Positions 1 through 10,600 are shown, numbered from the stretch's first letter. The stretch is DNA of 64,000 nucleotides from Aquarana catesbeiana (GCF_042186555.1 NC_133330.1:172282535-172346534), one strand, 5' to 3'. Made by a program: numbers and translations. The notes: a model not told the origin generated them from the sequence alone.

Positions 1-59
1 GACAGAGGTCAGGTCAGGTTAAGCAATGCCAAGGTTTTTGCAGACAGAGACATTTAAAC

Positions 60-1962
60 ATTTCAATTAGGGATGAGCTTCGAGTTCGAGTCGAACTCAT
101 GTTCGACTCGAACATTGGCTGTTTGTAAGTTCGCCGAACAGCGAACAATTTGGGGTGTTCGCGGCAAATTCCGCGGAACACCCTTTAAAAGTCTATGGGA
201 GAAATAAAAAGTGCTAATTTTAAAGGCTTATATGCAAGTTATTGTCATAAAAAGTGTTTGGGGACCTGGGTCCTGCCCCAGGAGACATGGATCAATGCAA
301 AAAAAGTTTTAAAAACGGCAGTTTTTTCAGGAGCAGTGATTTTAATAATGCTTAAAGTCAAACAATAAAAGTGTAATATCCCTTTAAATTTCATAGCTGG
401 GGGGTGTCTATAGTATGCCTGTAAAGGGGCGCATGTTTCCCGTGTTTAGAACAGTCTGACAGCAAAATGACATTTCAAAGGAAAAAAGTCATTTAAAACT
501 ACTCGCGGCTATTGCATTGCCGGTCCGACAATACACATAGAAGTTCATTGATAAAAACGGCATGGGAATTCCCCACAGGGGAACCCCGAACCAAAATTTA
601 AAAAAAGGGGGGGCGGGGTCACCGGGTGGCCCTGCCCCCTGTTATTTAAGAACAGTCAGAAGAGGAGATGTGTCACACAGCGGGAGCCTCCCTCCATGCC
701 AGCATGGGTGCGGAGCGGCCCGGAGAAGAAAATGAAGAAGAGAAGAAGATGAAGAAGAGAAGAAGATGAAGAGAAGAGCGGGAGCCTCCCCACATGCCAT
801 GGGTGCAGAGCAGCCTGAGGAGAAGAAGATAGAAGATGCCGCGGAGGAGATGCTGGATGAGAACACCGGAGGAAGAACCAGAAGAGCCAGAAGAAGAAGA
901 AGAAGATGAAGGAAGATAGAAGAAAGAAGAAAGAAGAAGCATTTAAATAAAGGAATTGTCAAAAACTGTCTCTTGTCATTTTTAACATTTTTGACAGTTT
1001 TTTAGTGAAATGGTAGGGGTACCCCCTTACTATTTCACACGGGGGGGGCGGGATATGGGGGTCTCCTTGTTAAAGGGGGCTTCCAGATTCCGATAAGCCC
1101 CCCACCCGCAGACCCCCACAACCACCGGCCAGGGTTGTGGGGATGAGGCCCTTGTCCTCATCAACATGGGGACAAGGTGTTTTGGGGGGCTACCCCAAAG
1201 CACCCTCCCAATGTTGAGGGCATGTGGCCTGGTACGGTTCAGGAGGGGGGGCGCTCTCTCGTCCCCCCCTCTTTTCCTGCGGCCTGCCAGGTTGCACGCT
1301 CGGATAAGGGTCTGGTATGGATTTTTGGGGGGACCCGACGCCGTTTTTTTTTTTATTTTGGCGCGGGGTTCCCCTTAAAATCCATACCAGACCTGAAGGG
1401 TCTGGTATGGAATTTAGGGGGGCCCCCACGTCTTTTTTTTTTTTTTTTTTTTTAATTTTGGTTCGAGGTTCCCCTGTGGGGAATTCCCATGCTGTTTTTA
1501 TCAATGAACTTTTATGTGTATTGTCGGACCGGCAATGCAATAGCCGCGAGTAGTTTTAAATGACTTTTTTCCTTTGAAATGTCATTTTGCTGTCAGACTG
1601 TTCTAAACACGGGAAACATGCGCCCCTTTACAGGCACACTATAGACACCCCCAGCTACGAAATTTAAAGGGATACTACATTTTTATTGTTTGACTTTAAG
1701 CATTACTAAAATCACTGCTCCTGAAAAAACGACCATTTTTAAAACTTTTTTTTGCATTGATCCATGTCCCCTGGGGCAGGACCCAGGTCCCCAAACACTT
1801 TTTATGACAATAACTTGCATATAAGCCTTTAAAATTAGCACTTTTGATTATTCATGTTCATGTCCCATAGACTTTAACGCGTGTTCGAATGAACTTTTTT
1901 CCTGTTCGCATGTTCTGGTGCGAACCGAACAGGGGTGTGTTCGGCTTATCCCTAATTTCAAT
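60..1962. mobile_element. hAT-like non-autonomous foldback element with 8-bp target duplication
   Basis: The element proper is 68-1954 and starts TAGGGATGAGC; the right end reads as its inverted complement (TAGGGATAAGC). It is flanked by an exact 8-bp direct repeat ATTTCAAT (60-67 and 1955-1962). Very long imperfect inverted arms run from 68 to about 602 and from about 1451 to 1954, roughly 0.5 kb each. The interior (603-1450) has no transposase. It holds a G-rich segment, a purine-rich GAA/GAT stretch on the plus strand (about 724-935) and two diverged copies of a GGTCTGGTATGGA motif (1309 and 1399). An 8-bp target duplication with TAGGG-type termini is typical of the hAT superfamily; the family assignment is inferred from that. 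Several long frames inside it are low-complexity and are not genes. Confidence 0.85.
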
Positions 1963-2356
1963 GTTAGCAAGCATGTTGCGTGAAGTTCCCTCTTCGATAT
2001 AGCTTCAATCTGGGGGAAAAAAATCTTCCACAGCTCTCTCTCCGATTCTGCCTCTAAATTCTCTTAATTTCTTTCTGTGTCTGCATCCTCCAGGACTGAT
2101 TTAGAATATGTGTGACGTTTATGGGCCCTGGGGGGAAAATGGCTGTATTAAGGGTGTAATCTGTTCAAAGATTTGTGACACAGATGTAGAGAATTCTACC
2201 TTAGTCAAATAGGCCACTTGTTTGCCTGAAAAAGAGCTAGGATTGGATTCTGAGACAACTCTGCGAATTGGCATTGACTTCCTTTCGCTTGATCTCCACC
2301 CTAGCTACAAGTGAGGGAATTCCCTTGTGGGGTGTTTTGACTTACCTGTAATGATA
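1963..2356. other. Unassigned; right end may belong to a DIRS family 2 copy
   Basis: No gene is visible in this stretch. Its last 30 bases (TTACCTGTAAT just before the Tc1 at 2359) read on into the sequence after that Tc1 (TCTTGAAGTACAGTAC). Together they resemble the terminal region of the second DIRS family, seen in inverted form near 56270-56340. The Tc1 therefore probably landed inside an old DIRS end. The rest (1963-2330) is not recognised. Confidence 0.35.
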
Positions 2357-3981
2357 TACAGTGGGGACGGAAAGTATTCAGACCCCCTTAAATTTTTCAC
2401 TCCTTGTTATATTGCAGTCATTTGCTAAAATCATTTAAGTTCATTTTTTTTCCTCATTAATGTACACACAGCACCCCATATTGACAGAAAAACACAGAAT
2501 TGTTGACATTTTTGCAGATTTATTAAAAAAGAAAAACTGAAATATAACATGGTCCTAAGTATTCAGACCCTTTGCTCAGTATTTAGTAGAAGCACTCTTT
2601 TGATCTAATACAGCCATGAGTCTTTTTGGGAAAGATGCAACAAGTTTTTCACACCTAGATTTGGGGATCCTCTGCCATTCCTCCTTGCAGATCCTCTCCA
2701 GTTCGGTCAGGTTGGATGGTAAACGTTGGTGGACAGCCATTTTTAGGTCTCTCCAGAGATGCTCAATTGGGTTTAAGTCAGGGCTCTGGCTGGGCCATTC
2801 AAGAACAGTCACTGAGTTGTTGTGAAGCCACTCCTTCATTATTTTAGCTGTGTTCTTAGGGTCATTATCTTGTTGGAAGGTAAAACTTCGGCCCAGTCTG
2901 AGGTCCTGAGCACTCTGGAGAAGGTTTTCGTCCAGGATATCCCTGTACTTGGCCGCATTCATCTTTCCCTCGATTGCAACCAGTTGTCCTGTCCCTGCAG
3001 CTGAAAAACACCCCCACAGCATGATGCTGCCACCACCATGCTTCACTGTTGGAACTGTATTTGACAGGTGATGAGCAGTGCCTGGTTTTCTCCACACATA
3101 CCGCTTAGAATTAAGGCCAAAAAGTTCTATCTTGGTCTCATCAGACCAAAGAATCTTATTTCTCACCATCTTGGAGTCCTTCAGGTGTTTTTTCGCAAAC
3201 TCAATGCGGGTATTCATGTGTCTTGCACTGAGGAGATGCTTCCGTCGGGCCACTCTGCCATAAAGCCCGACTGGTGGAGGGCTGCAGTGATGGTTGACTT
3301 TCTACAACTTTCTCCCATCTCCCGGCTGCATCTCTGGAGCTCAGCTACAGTGATCTTTTGGGTTCTTCTTTACCTCTCTCACTCTTCTCCCCCGATAGCT
3401 TAGTTTGGCCGGGCGGCCAGCTCTAGGAAGGGTTCTGGTCGTCCCAAACGTCTTCCATTTAAGGATTAAGGAGGCCACTGTGCTCTTAGTAACCTTAAGT
3501 GCAGTAGAAATTTTTTTTGTAACCTTGGGCAGATCTGTGCCTTGCCACAATTCTGTCTCTGAGCTCTTCAGGCAGTTCCTTTGCCCTCATGATCCTCATT
3601 TGCTCTGACATGCACTGTGAGCTGTAAGGTCTTATATAGACAGGTGTGTGTCTTTCCTAATCAAGTCCAATCAGTATAATCAAACACAGCTGGACTCAAA
3701 TGAAGGTGTTGAATCATCTCAAGGATGATCAGAAGAAATGGAGTTAAATATATGAGTGTCACAGCAAAGGGTCTGAATACTTAGGACCATGTGATATTTC
3801 CGTTTTTCTTTTTTAATAAATTTGCAAAAATGTCAACAATTCTGTGTTTTTCTGTCAATATGGGGTGCTGTGTGTACATTAATGAGGAAAAAAGATGAAC
3901 TTAAATGATTTTAGCAAATGGCTGCAATATAACAACGATGAAACATTTAAGGGGGTCTGAATACTTTCCATCCCCACTGTA
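2357..3981 (-). mobile_element. Tc1/mariner transposon A, full length, TA-flanked
   Basis: The element proper is 2359-3979, beginning CAGTGGGGACGG and ending in the inverted CCCCACTG, with a TA dinucleotide on each side. Imperfect terminal inverted repeats of about 215 bp are visible (2359-2575 and 3764-3979); both contain the GTATTCAGACCC motif near the tip. The transposase runs on the minus strand but is broken (see next entry). Size (1.6 kb) and ends are those of a complete Tc1 element, so it is full length but dead. Confidence 0.95.
2576..3599 (-). pseudogene. Tc1 transposase A, disrupted
   Basis: A Tc1 transposase normally binds the terminal repeats through an N-terminal paired-type helix-turn-helix and cuts with a DDE/D catalytic triad. 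The start codon lies at 3590 or 3599 (MRAKELPEELRDR). The helix-turn-helix half is read in 3341-3550 (KSTVASLILKWK, then GRPAKLS). The catalytic half, 2576-3253, keeps WSDET (first Asp), FQQDNDPKNTA (second Asp) and SPDLNPIEHLW (third acidic residue). There is a frameshift after RSAQGYKK near 3510-3530, and further in-frame stops and shifts lie between 3254 and 3340. The protein cannot be made in one piece. Confidence 0.93.
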
Positions 3982-4330
3982 TCTTGAAGTACAGTACAGA
4001 ATATAGGTTGGATATTCATAGACCCTGGGTTATAGGCTGCTACTTTCAGGTGATTGGACCTCTGTTTTACAGCAAGCAAGGCAGTGGGGGAAATGTACTA
4101 AAACTGGTGTACACAGAATCTGGTGCAGCTGTGTATAGTAAGCTGATTGATTACTATGTTCAGTTGTACCCCACTCTGTGTAAACCAGCTTTAGTAAATT
4201 AGGGTAACACGGGAACACAGGGGAGGGTGTCCTGTACTGTACTCCAAGATGTGGGATTTAGAGGTAATATTCGTATAATATTCGTATTCATATTCAAACT
4301 TACAGAACAATTGCTTGCTATCTGGGCAGA
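3982..4330. mobile_element. DIRS family 2 terminal fragment, with a nested MITE
   Basis: The stretch reads AGTACAGTACAG, then a segment with ATTCATAGACCCTGGGTTATAGG and CTTTCAGGTGATTGGAC. The same order of motifs occurs at 38650-38740 and 56060-56140, where it lies next to DIRS recombinase remnants. An inverted TGTACTGTACTCCAAGATG follows at 4233-4251. I interpret this as the end structure of a second DIRS family. No coding sequence is present. A small foldback MITE (4083-4206) interrupts it. Confidence 0.55.
4083..4206. mobile_element. Foldback MITE, family M1 copy 1
   Basis: This short element starts GGGGGAAATGTACTAAAACTGG and ends CCAGCTTTAGTAAATTAGGG, so its tips are inverted repeats. 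Between them are AATCTGGTGCAGCTGTG and AGCTGATTGATT motifs. Two longer relatives are in the window, at 31985-32160 and 40512-40692. It has no coding capacity. Confidence 0.7.
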
Positions 4331-4554
4331 TGTCTGGTCATCCACCTGATAGAACTTAGAGAATCTATGAACTGAATACTAGGTGATGATCTTACAAAGC
4401 TAAGTAATAGACGCTTGATGTCGGAGTGCTCAGGAAATCCCTACTGATCTGATGAAGTGAGCATGTAAAGGTAGTGGAGTGAGCATGTAAAGGTAACGTA
4501 GGTACCTTATCTTTAATAGTGTAAGCTCTTACAATCAACTGTCTTATCCATCTA
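4331..4554. other. No gene; degenerate sequence with a short direct repeat
   Basis: No gene or recognisable element tip is seen. The motif GTGAGCATGTAAAGGTA occurs twice in a row (about 4456-4494). The stretch joins the DIRS family 2 end to the recombinase remnant that follows, so it may be decayed DIRS sequence. Confidence 0.35.
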
Positions 4555-4781
4555 GCAATAATGGACTTGGATGCAGGATGTCCTTTTCAACAAGCTGTTA
4601 TCAGAACAGAGTCTGTTTTTAGATGTCCAACCATGGAAGGCAATTTCCCTGGGATGCTCAGGAGCAGAGCACAAGGAAGGAAGGAAGGATGGACAATGTC
4701 TTCATTAAGGTGGAAGGTTAATACCACCTCAGGAAAAAAGTAAGGTCTTGAATGTTTTCCTTCTAGATTGACTGAGCACAC
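4555..4781 (-). pseudogene. DIRS family 2 tyrosine recombinase fragment
   Basis: The minus-strand translation contains FPEVVLTFHLNEDIVHPSF, which lines up with FLPKVVSGFHLNEDIGLPSF from the DIRS recombinase frame at 14015-14461. Only this piece of the linker before the second catalytic box is left; no catalytic residue is present. It lies next to a DIRS-like end (3982-4330), so both are probably one decayed insertion. Confidence 0.75.
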
Positions 4782-4890
4782 CCCTTTGACTCCCTTTTCT
4801 CCCTTCCTTCGCTCTTTTTGGCTATGTCTCTACCAGCTTTGCACATCTAGAGAGTGACATTTTTGCCCATTCTTCTTAGCAAAATAGCTC

Positions 4891-6520
4891 AAGTTCTGTT
4901 AGATTTGGAAATGGAAGATCCCCCTAGGGGTGGGACTTTAAAGGCACTACTAAGGCATAAAAAATATATATCAAAAAGTATAAAGTTTATTAAATACATG
5001 AAACACAAATAATGAAAATGTAATAAAAGCAAGGATGCATCATGTAGTACAAACGTATCAGCAAAAATGACAAAATGTATAGTCCCAAACCCAACGACGT
5101 TTCAGAGATGAGTTGTAGTCTCCTTCATAGGGGTTTTCACATGGAGTATAATATCTATGGGATTCAAATGTATAGGAATCAATAGATGGATCATACCACA
5201 TAAATGCATACACAGTGAATACAGAAGATATGTAATATTCACATCATAATCGCTAAAGAAGTACATAAATGCATCCAAATAAATTGATAAAAGCAGATGA
5301 GGCATGGAGTATCCCACAGATCCCAACCAAAAAATGGCAAAAAAATGAGAACAAGAGCAGGGCCAGTACGTAGAAGGTAAGGGACTGTGTCTACCTCCTC
5401 GCATCCGAGTAACCCCACCAGGTTCCGAATACTTCAGACCATAGCCGGGGTAACATGTGCACTGGGGCCCAGAAAAGAAGGAGGATCTGGAAAGGAGAAG
5501 AGAAAGCACGGGACATGAATAGGAGTACAAAATATCTAAAGACAGAGGGTGTGTGTGTGGAAGGGGGGGGATAGAGATATTATAGATCCCCCAACCAAAT
5601 CAAACATATAGTATTGCATGAAACCTACCCAGGTTAACAGGTGGCAGCACTCACAAGCCAGTAACAGAGTGGATGAGGCAGTTGTGGGGTCAGGAAGGAC
5701 ACACAAGTGGACCGCTGTCTATTGATAGTACTGTAGAAAGATAGGCAATGGCCGACAAAAAATATATAAATGTCAAGGGAAAGCTGGGAGGACCCTTTGA
5801 GTGCCTCCAGGGATCGAGTCTCCGCCTCTTTTTGCGGACACTCTGTCCCATTGGTATCCATGGCGACCTTGTCATGAGGTATCTCTGCCGCGCCGGTGGG
5901 ACGTCACTGCGTCGTGCCCCTCTGCGCTGCTCTCTCATGACGGCGCGCGTGCGCCGTGGGGCCGGCTCGGTTTCCGTGCGGTCGCATGCATGTGGCATCC
6001 TTTGCGCCTGCGCCGCTGGGAGATGTCGCACATCGGCAACTTGGGGGGGCCCTGCCTCTGGAGGTGTGGCTTAGGGGAGGACACACTCAGCTGTTCGGCA
6101 TTTCGCCGAACAGCTGAACACGGGGATTACATTATATCAGTAGTTAGAGCAGTTCAGGTAGGGCCCGTGGCATGACGCTCCTTGGATGAACCTCTGTCTA
6201 GGTAAGGCATGATACATACTCTCCCTCTTCACACTCAATGGTTGTCTTTTTTGACACATTAACCAGCTTAGTTACAAGCTTTCCCTTGACATTTATATAT
6301 TTTTTGTTATTTTTGCTGATACGTTTGTACTACATGATGCATTCTTGCTTTTATTACATTTTCATTATTTGTGTTTCATGTATTTAATAAACTTTATACT
6401 TTTTGATATATATGTTTCATGCCTGAGTAGTGCCTTTAAAGTCCCACCCCTAGAGGCACACCTCTTCTTACAGCCTATTTTGGACACCCCTATTTATTTA
6501 AGTTCTGTTAGATTGGATGG
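4891..6520. mobile_element. Unclassified foldback element inserted in Tc1 B
   Basis: Inverted arms of about 155 bp lie at 4921-5078 and 6302-6461 (tip CTAGGGGTGGGACTTTAAAG) and are nearly identical. A second, shorter inverted pair around ATATATAAATGTCAAGGG is at 5760-5786 and 6276-6300. The Tc1 segment AAGTTCTGTTAGAT is present on both sides (4891 and 6500), so about 20 bp of target appear duplicated. That is long for a DNA transposon and more like target-primed insertion. The interior is GC- and CpG-rich at 5840-6130 and has no credible gene. The class is unknown. Confidence 0.65.
6088..6116. repeat. Perfect 12-bp stem hairpin
   Basis: CAGCTGTTCGGC, a 5-base loop (ATTTC) and GCCGAACAGCTG form a perfect inverted repeat. 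It sits at the end of the CpG-rich core of the foldback element and resembles the GTTCG-rich tips of hAT-type repeats. No function can be assigned. Confidence 0.75.
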
Positions 6521-7677
6521 AAAGTGTTTAAACAGCAATTTTCAAGTCTTGCCACAGATTCTGGGCCAATCTAACACACAAATATGCTTTGATGCAAACC
6601 ATTCCATTGTAGCTCTGGCTGTATGTTTAGGGTCGTTGTCCTGGTGGAAGGTGAACCTCCGCCCCATTGTCAAGTCTTTTGCAGACTCTTATGCCGCGTA
6701 CACAAGAGCGGACTTTACGGTAGACTTTGTCCTGCAGACTTGCCTACACACGATCAAAGTCCGACAAATTCGTATGTGATGACGTACGACCGGACTAAAA
6801 CAAGGAAGTTCATAGCCAATAGCTGCCCTAGCGTCGTTTTTTGTCCGTCGGACTAGCATACAGACGAGCAGACTTTTCGACCGGACTCGAGTCCACCAAA
6901 AAGATTTGAAACATGTTTCATTTCTAGGTCCGTCAAACTTTTGGGGAAAAAAAGTCAGCTGGAGCCCACACACGATCGAATTGTCCGACGGACTCTTGTC
7001 TGCCGAACCAAGTATGCTGTAAAGTTTGGTCGTGTGTACGCGGCATAACAGGTTTTCTTCTAAGATTGCCCTGTATTTGGCTCCATCCATCTTCCCATCA
7101 ACTGTGACCAGCTTCCCTGTCCCTGCTGAAGAAAAGCATCCCCACAACATGATGCTGCCACCACCATGTTTCATGGGGATGGTGTGTTCAGGGTGATGTG
7201 CAGTCTTAGTTTTCTGCCACACATAGCATTTTGCTTTTAGGCCAAAAAGTTCACTTTTGGTCTCATCTGACCAGAGCACCTTCTTCCACATGTTGTCTGT
7301 GTCCCCCACATGGCTTCTTGCAAACTGTTAACGGGATTTCTTTCAACAATGGATTTCTTCTTGCCACTCTTCCACAAAGGCCAGATTGGTGGAGTGCACG
7401 ACTAATAGTTGTCATGTGTACAGATTCTCCCACTTGAGCTGTGGATCTCTGCAGCTCATTTAGAGTTACCATGGGCCTCTTGGCTGCTTCTCTGAATAAT
7501 GCTCTCCTTGCCCGGCCTGTCAGCTTTGGTGGACGGCCATGTCTTGGTAGGTCTGCAGTTATGACATACTCTTTCCTTTTGCGGATGATGGATTCTTTTT
7601 TTTTTTTAACCTAATCCTGCTTTAAACTTCTCCACAATTTTAACCCTGACCCGTCTAGTATGTTCCTTGGCCTTCAT
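6500..7677 (-). pseudogene. Tc1 transposase B, interrupted and deleted
   Basis: The start codon is at 7677 (MKAKEHTRRVRVKIVEKFK). 7263-7472 encodes the end of the DNA-binding half (SRALHQSGLCGRVARR). 7049-7309 encodes the first catalytic block (WSDETK, then GGGSIMLWGCFSSAGTGKL). The frame then runs into the Harbinger-type MITE after AILEENL. On the far side (6500-6688) about 30 bp that would encode the SPDLNPIE catalytic segment are missing compared with Tc1 A. Frames also shift near 7590-7620 and 7320-7350. It cannot produce an active transposase. Confidence 0.88.
6689..7048. mobile_element. Harbinger-like MITE, family H copy 1, nested in Tc1 B
   Basis: The element is 6692-7045, from TGCCGCGTACACA to the inverted TGTGTACGCGGCA. 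It is flanked by TTA on the left and TAA on the right, a 3-bp TWA site with one change. Tc1 B sequence is continuous once it is removed (GCAGACTC to CAGGTTTTCTTC). The interior is dense in CCGAC/GTCGG motifs and has no transposase. A 3-bp TWA target is typical of PIF/Harbinger. Copies 2 and 3 are at 9579-9945 and 39247-39594. Confidence 0.85.
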
Positions 7678-8103
7678 GATACCGTTTGTTCACTAAGGTT
7701 CTCTAACAAACCTCTAAAGGCTTTGCAGAACAGCTATAGTTATACTGAGATTAAATTACACACATGTGGACTTTATTTACTATTAAGGTGACTTCTGGAT
7801 GCAATTCGTTCCACTAGATTTTAGTTAGGGATATCAGAGTAAAGGGAGCTGAATACAAATGCACGCCACACTTTTCAGATATTTTTATTTATAAAAATTT
7901 GGAAAACCATTATTTTCCTTCCACTTCGCAATTATGTGCCACTTTGTGTTGGTCTATCACATAAAATCCCAATAAAATACATTTACGTTTTTGGTTGTAA
8001 CATGACAAAATGTGGAAAATATCAAGGATGTCATAGGGTGCATTAAGGTAAAAAAAAAAACACGAAGGTTTACTTGCAGACACAATCTAAGACTCAATAC
8101 ATG

Positions 8104-8900
8104 ATGTAGCACCCTCCTAGGTAGGTGCTAGAAGAGAGTATAGTTTTTGAGTCTTTCTGCCTAACAGGAGGACCATTAGGTAAATTTAGAATGCTCTCTG
8201 CTTACCAGGGAGCAGGATCTATTAGTGAGGTCTGCTCAGGTGCAGCTTAGCTTGTCTGAATGTTTCACACTGGTCCAATTGGGAGGCATATTTGACAGTG
8301 GGATAAAACCTGACAAGTGAGGGCACAGGCATTGTTACAGCCCTGGCTATTGGCAGAGGAAAGTGCCTCATTGCATGCTGGGTGACTGTATAAATGCCAA
8401 GGGCACATGTGCCCAGGGTCTTTGGCTGCTGAGCGGGGTCCCGGAGGGAGGGGTTCCAGAGCTTCTGCCTCTTCTGTAGAAGTTGCATTGCGGCCTTCGG
8501 TAGTCTACCTGAAGGCCTGAAAGTCAGAGGGCCTGAAAGTCAGAGGTCCTACAGAGCTGACTGGAAGGGAGACACCAGGAAGGATCTGATTCTGCCTATT
8601 GTAAGTACAGATCTGTGTCATGGGGCCTGTCCTGTGAGAGCCATCCCTTCAGCTAGAAGAGTCAGTGGGCAGGTGTCAGTCAAGACAATGCTAGATAGTG
8701 TCCTGAAGATAAAGTAGTTACATCAAGTCTGCTGCTAGAGAGAGCAAGATTTAATTCTTCCATACAACTGGCAGTATGGTAAAAGCAGTGTGTCTGCTTC
8801 CATAAGTACTTTGGTGAGGCCAAGTGAGAGTTGTCCTCTTCTACTGTGAATAGTTCAGTTGGAGTATCCCACTATTCCCTTTTGCCATCCAGGTTCCACG
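8104..8900 (+). other. Unassigned repeat-like region, possibly a solo LTR
   Basis: The stretch starts TGTAGCACCCTCCTAGG and includes a GTATAAATGCC box near 8390, short direct repeats (GGCCTGAAAGTCAGAGG at 8514 and 8531) and a GTAAGTA splice-donor-like site near 8600. I see no coding frame, no target duplication and no second copy, so an LTR is only one possible reading. Confidence 0.25.
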
Positions 8901-9064
8901 ATAAATGTAAAAAAAAAAAAACAAACAAAAAAATACCCTAGACTGTTTATTGAGTAATGAGCAAACGGAAGTAAGGGGGGGGAATCTGTGAAAAAGCCGC
9001 TGCAACTGTCTGCAGATAATCAGAGGGAGATCTAAGAAGTCAACACACAGCAAGCCCTACGGGG

Positions 9065-9370
9065 ACAGTGCTGCAATACCTTTTCTGAAGCCAAACCAGT
9101 CCCGCACTGAGCTGTCAGCGGCGGCTTCTCTGTGTAGGCATGTGCAGGAGAAGCAGCTGACAACGGAAGCCCTACAGTAACTCTATGGGTAACGTCACTT
9201 TCCAGCCGTTGTTGGCTGTCTCCAGTACAGAGTCTCTGTAGACCAGACCGTAAAGGCTTCAGAAAAGGTATGTATTGAGATTTTTGCTTTACAAGGCTAG
9301 ATAGGTTCGTCTTAGATTGTGGCTGCATGAAGATTTTAGTTTTAGGCTGAACTTCCACTTTAAAACAGTA
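9065..9370. repeat. Short foldback repeat
   Basis: AATACCTTTTCTGAAGCC at 9074 is inverted as GGCTTCAGAAAAGGTATG at 9256, with about 165 bp between. The right flank ends in GAACTTCCACTTTAA, a tail that recurs in frog interspersed repeats as I remember them. No coding capacity. Confidence 0.5.
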
Positions 9371-9404
9371 TTAAACTCAAACCTAAACATGTAAAAGATT
9401 ACCA

Positions 9405-9995
9405 ATCATTAGATGTGGTAGCTGCATTTGTTTTCTTTTCTTTGCCTTTTCCTCCTCTGTTTTCACCTGGTGATATGACCAGTAACACACCTCCTGTATT
9501 AGAGTGCCTCCACTCTGGAAGAAAGAGCACAGAAGCACCTTTGGACAGCAGCATTGTTAGTCTGTGGGAAGCAGAGTGTTATGCTGGCCATACACTATAC
9601 AGAAAATCGGCCGAACCCATTTTCGAAAAACGAACGTTCGACCGTGACCGCAAACGATCGTGCCATCATATAATGTCCGATAATCTGTTCAGTGGACATG
9701 AATAAATAATTTTGTGTTCGTTTTTTTACATATACCTAGTGCAGGCAGTTCGGACGGGAAACACATTAACCTTGCAATTTATCGTACGTTCGGCAGAAAT
9801 TTTCCAAACATGCCGTTCGTTTTTTTTCCACAAAAACGTCACAAACGATTATCGATTTGTACCCACTAACTTGCCGAAAAACGAACGAAGTGTCCATACG
9901 AACGATTTTTCGGCCGATTTTTCGTATAGTGTATGGCCAGCATTAGACTAGCAGATTTAACTACGCTAAATAAACTAAAACATTTAGCAACTCAC
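9405..9995 (+). repeat. Interspersed repeat X, copy 1, split by a MITE
   Basis: The sequence GATGTGGTAGCTGCATTTG, a pyrimidine tract, CCAGTAACACACCTCC and GGACAGCAGCATTG is shared with an inverted copy at 39745-40025 and a partial direct copy at 19640-19775. The Harbinger-type MITE 9582-9942 interrupts copy 1 but not the copy at 39.8 kb. No coding sequence is visible. Confidence 0.7.
9579..9945. mobile_element. Harbinger-like MITE, family H copy 2
   Basis: The element is 9582-9942, with tips TGCTGGCCATACACTATAC and its inverted form, and a TTA direct repeat on both sides (9579-9581 and 9943-9945). The interior is rich in CGAACG and GTTCG motifs and encodes nothing. The uninterrupted paralogue at 39781-39840 reads GTGTTAGA across the insertion point, which supports the TTA target. 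Confidence 0.88.
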
Positions 9996-10600
9996 ATGGT
10001 TGATGATTAAAACAGGCACATCTAAGTATGCAGGCATCCGGGGTAAAGCTGTCCACATAGACCATCCCCCGCACCACCATCAACTTCATCCCTTCCATGC
10101 TGCGCTCCACGAGCGGGTCAAGCCTCTCTTTTATATCACTCTACTGCAGGATAGTCTTCCCAGTCATGATGGCAGATTGACAGCCGTGAGAGCCGGCGGT
10201 GCGGGGGATGGTCTATGTGGACAGCTTTTCCTGGATGCCTGCATACTTAGATGTGCATCTTTTAATCATCAACCATGTGAGTTGCTAAATGTTGTGGCTT
10301 CAATAAATGTAACCATAGTGCTACACTTAGAGGCGCCTCTTCTCTTTTATGCTCTGTAGCGCCTGCTAGATTTTGCTTCTAATCCCCTTGTGGATGGACA
10401 TTTTATGGTTACACAACCTATCACATTGCTATAATCTTTTTTTATATCCATAAACTGAAGGACTTATGAATAAATGGTTGCTGAACAAATCATCTGAGTG
10501 TCCATTATTTCTCATGGGAAAAATTGCTTTGATATAAGAGTGCCTTGGATTACAAGCATGTTTCTGGAACGAATTATGCTCGCAATCCAAGGTTTTACTG
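9977..10600. mobile_element. Palindromic MITE, family P copy 1 (truncated)
   Basis: An inner palindrome has arms of about 75-80 bp, 10004-10080 (TGATGATTAAAACAGGCAC) and 10197-10278, which read as inverted copies with TGTCCACATAGACCATCCCC near the loop. The right part ends in ATTATGCTCGCAATCCAAGG. A second, fuller copy in the same orientation is at 13185-13876. Copy 1 lacks about the first 300 bp. No coding capacity. Confidence 0.75.

Larger units (their letters stand above)
4800..8030 (-). mobile_element. Tc1/mariner transposon B, split by two nested insertions
   Basis: This is Tc1 sequence of a family different from A, with sense on the minus strand. It can be followed from about 4800, is interrupted by a foldback element (about 4914-6499), continues at 6500-6688, is interrupted again by a Harbinger-type MITE (6692-7045), and continues from 7046 to about 8030. 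The terminal part carries CATCCTTGATAT-like and GTGTTGGTCTATCAC motifs, but the outermost CAGT tips are not visible, so the ends are worn or truncated. Removing both insertions restores one continuous Tc1 order. Confidence 0.85.

Noticed and set aside
642..1553. Several frames of 70 to 116 codons
   Set aside because: They lie in the core of the hAT-type foldback element, in G-rich or GAA-rich low-complexity DNA, and have no domain.
5102..5530. 142-codon minus-strand frame
   Set aside because: It lies within the foldback element in Tc1 B, with no domain and no coding bias that I can see.
5840..6130. CpG-rich stretch that could be a gene promoter
   Set aside because: It lies inside a foldback repeat inserted in a transposon, with no gene starting on either side.
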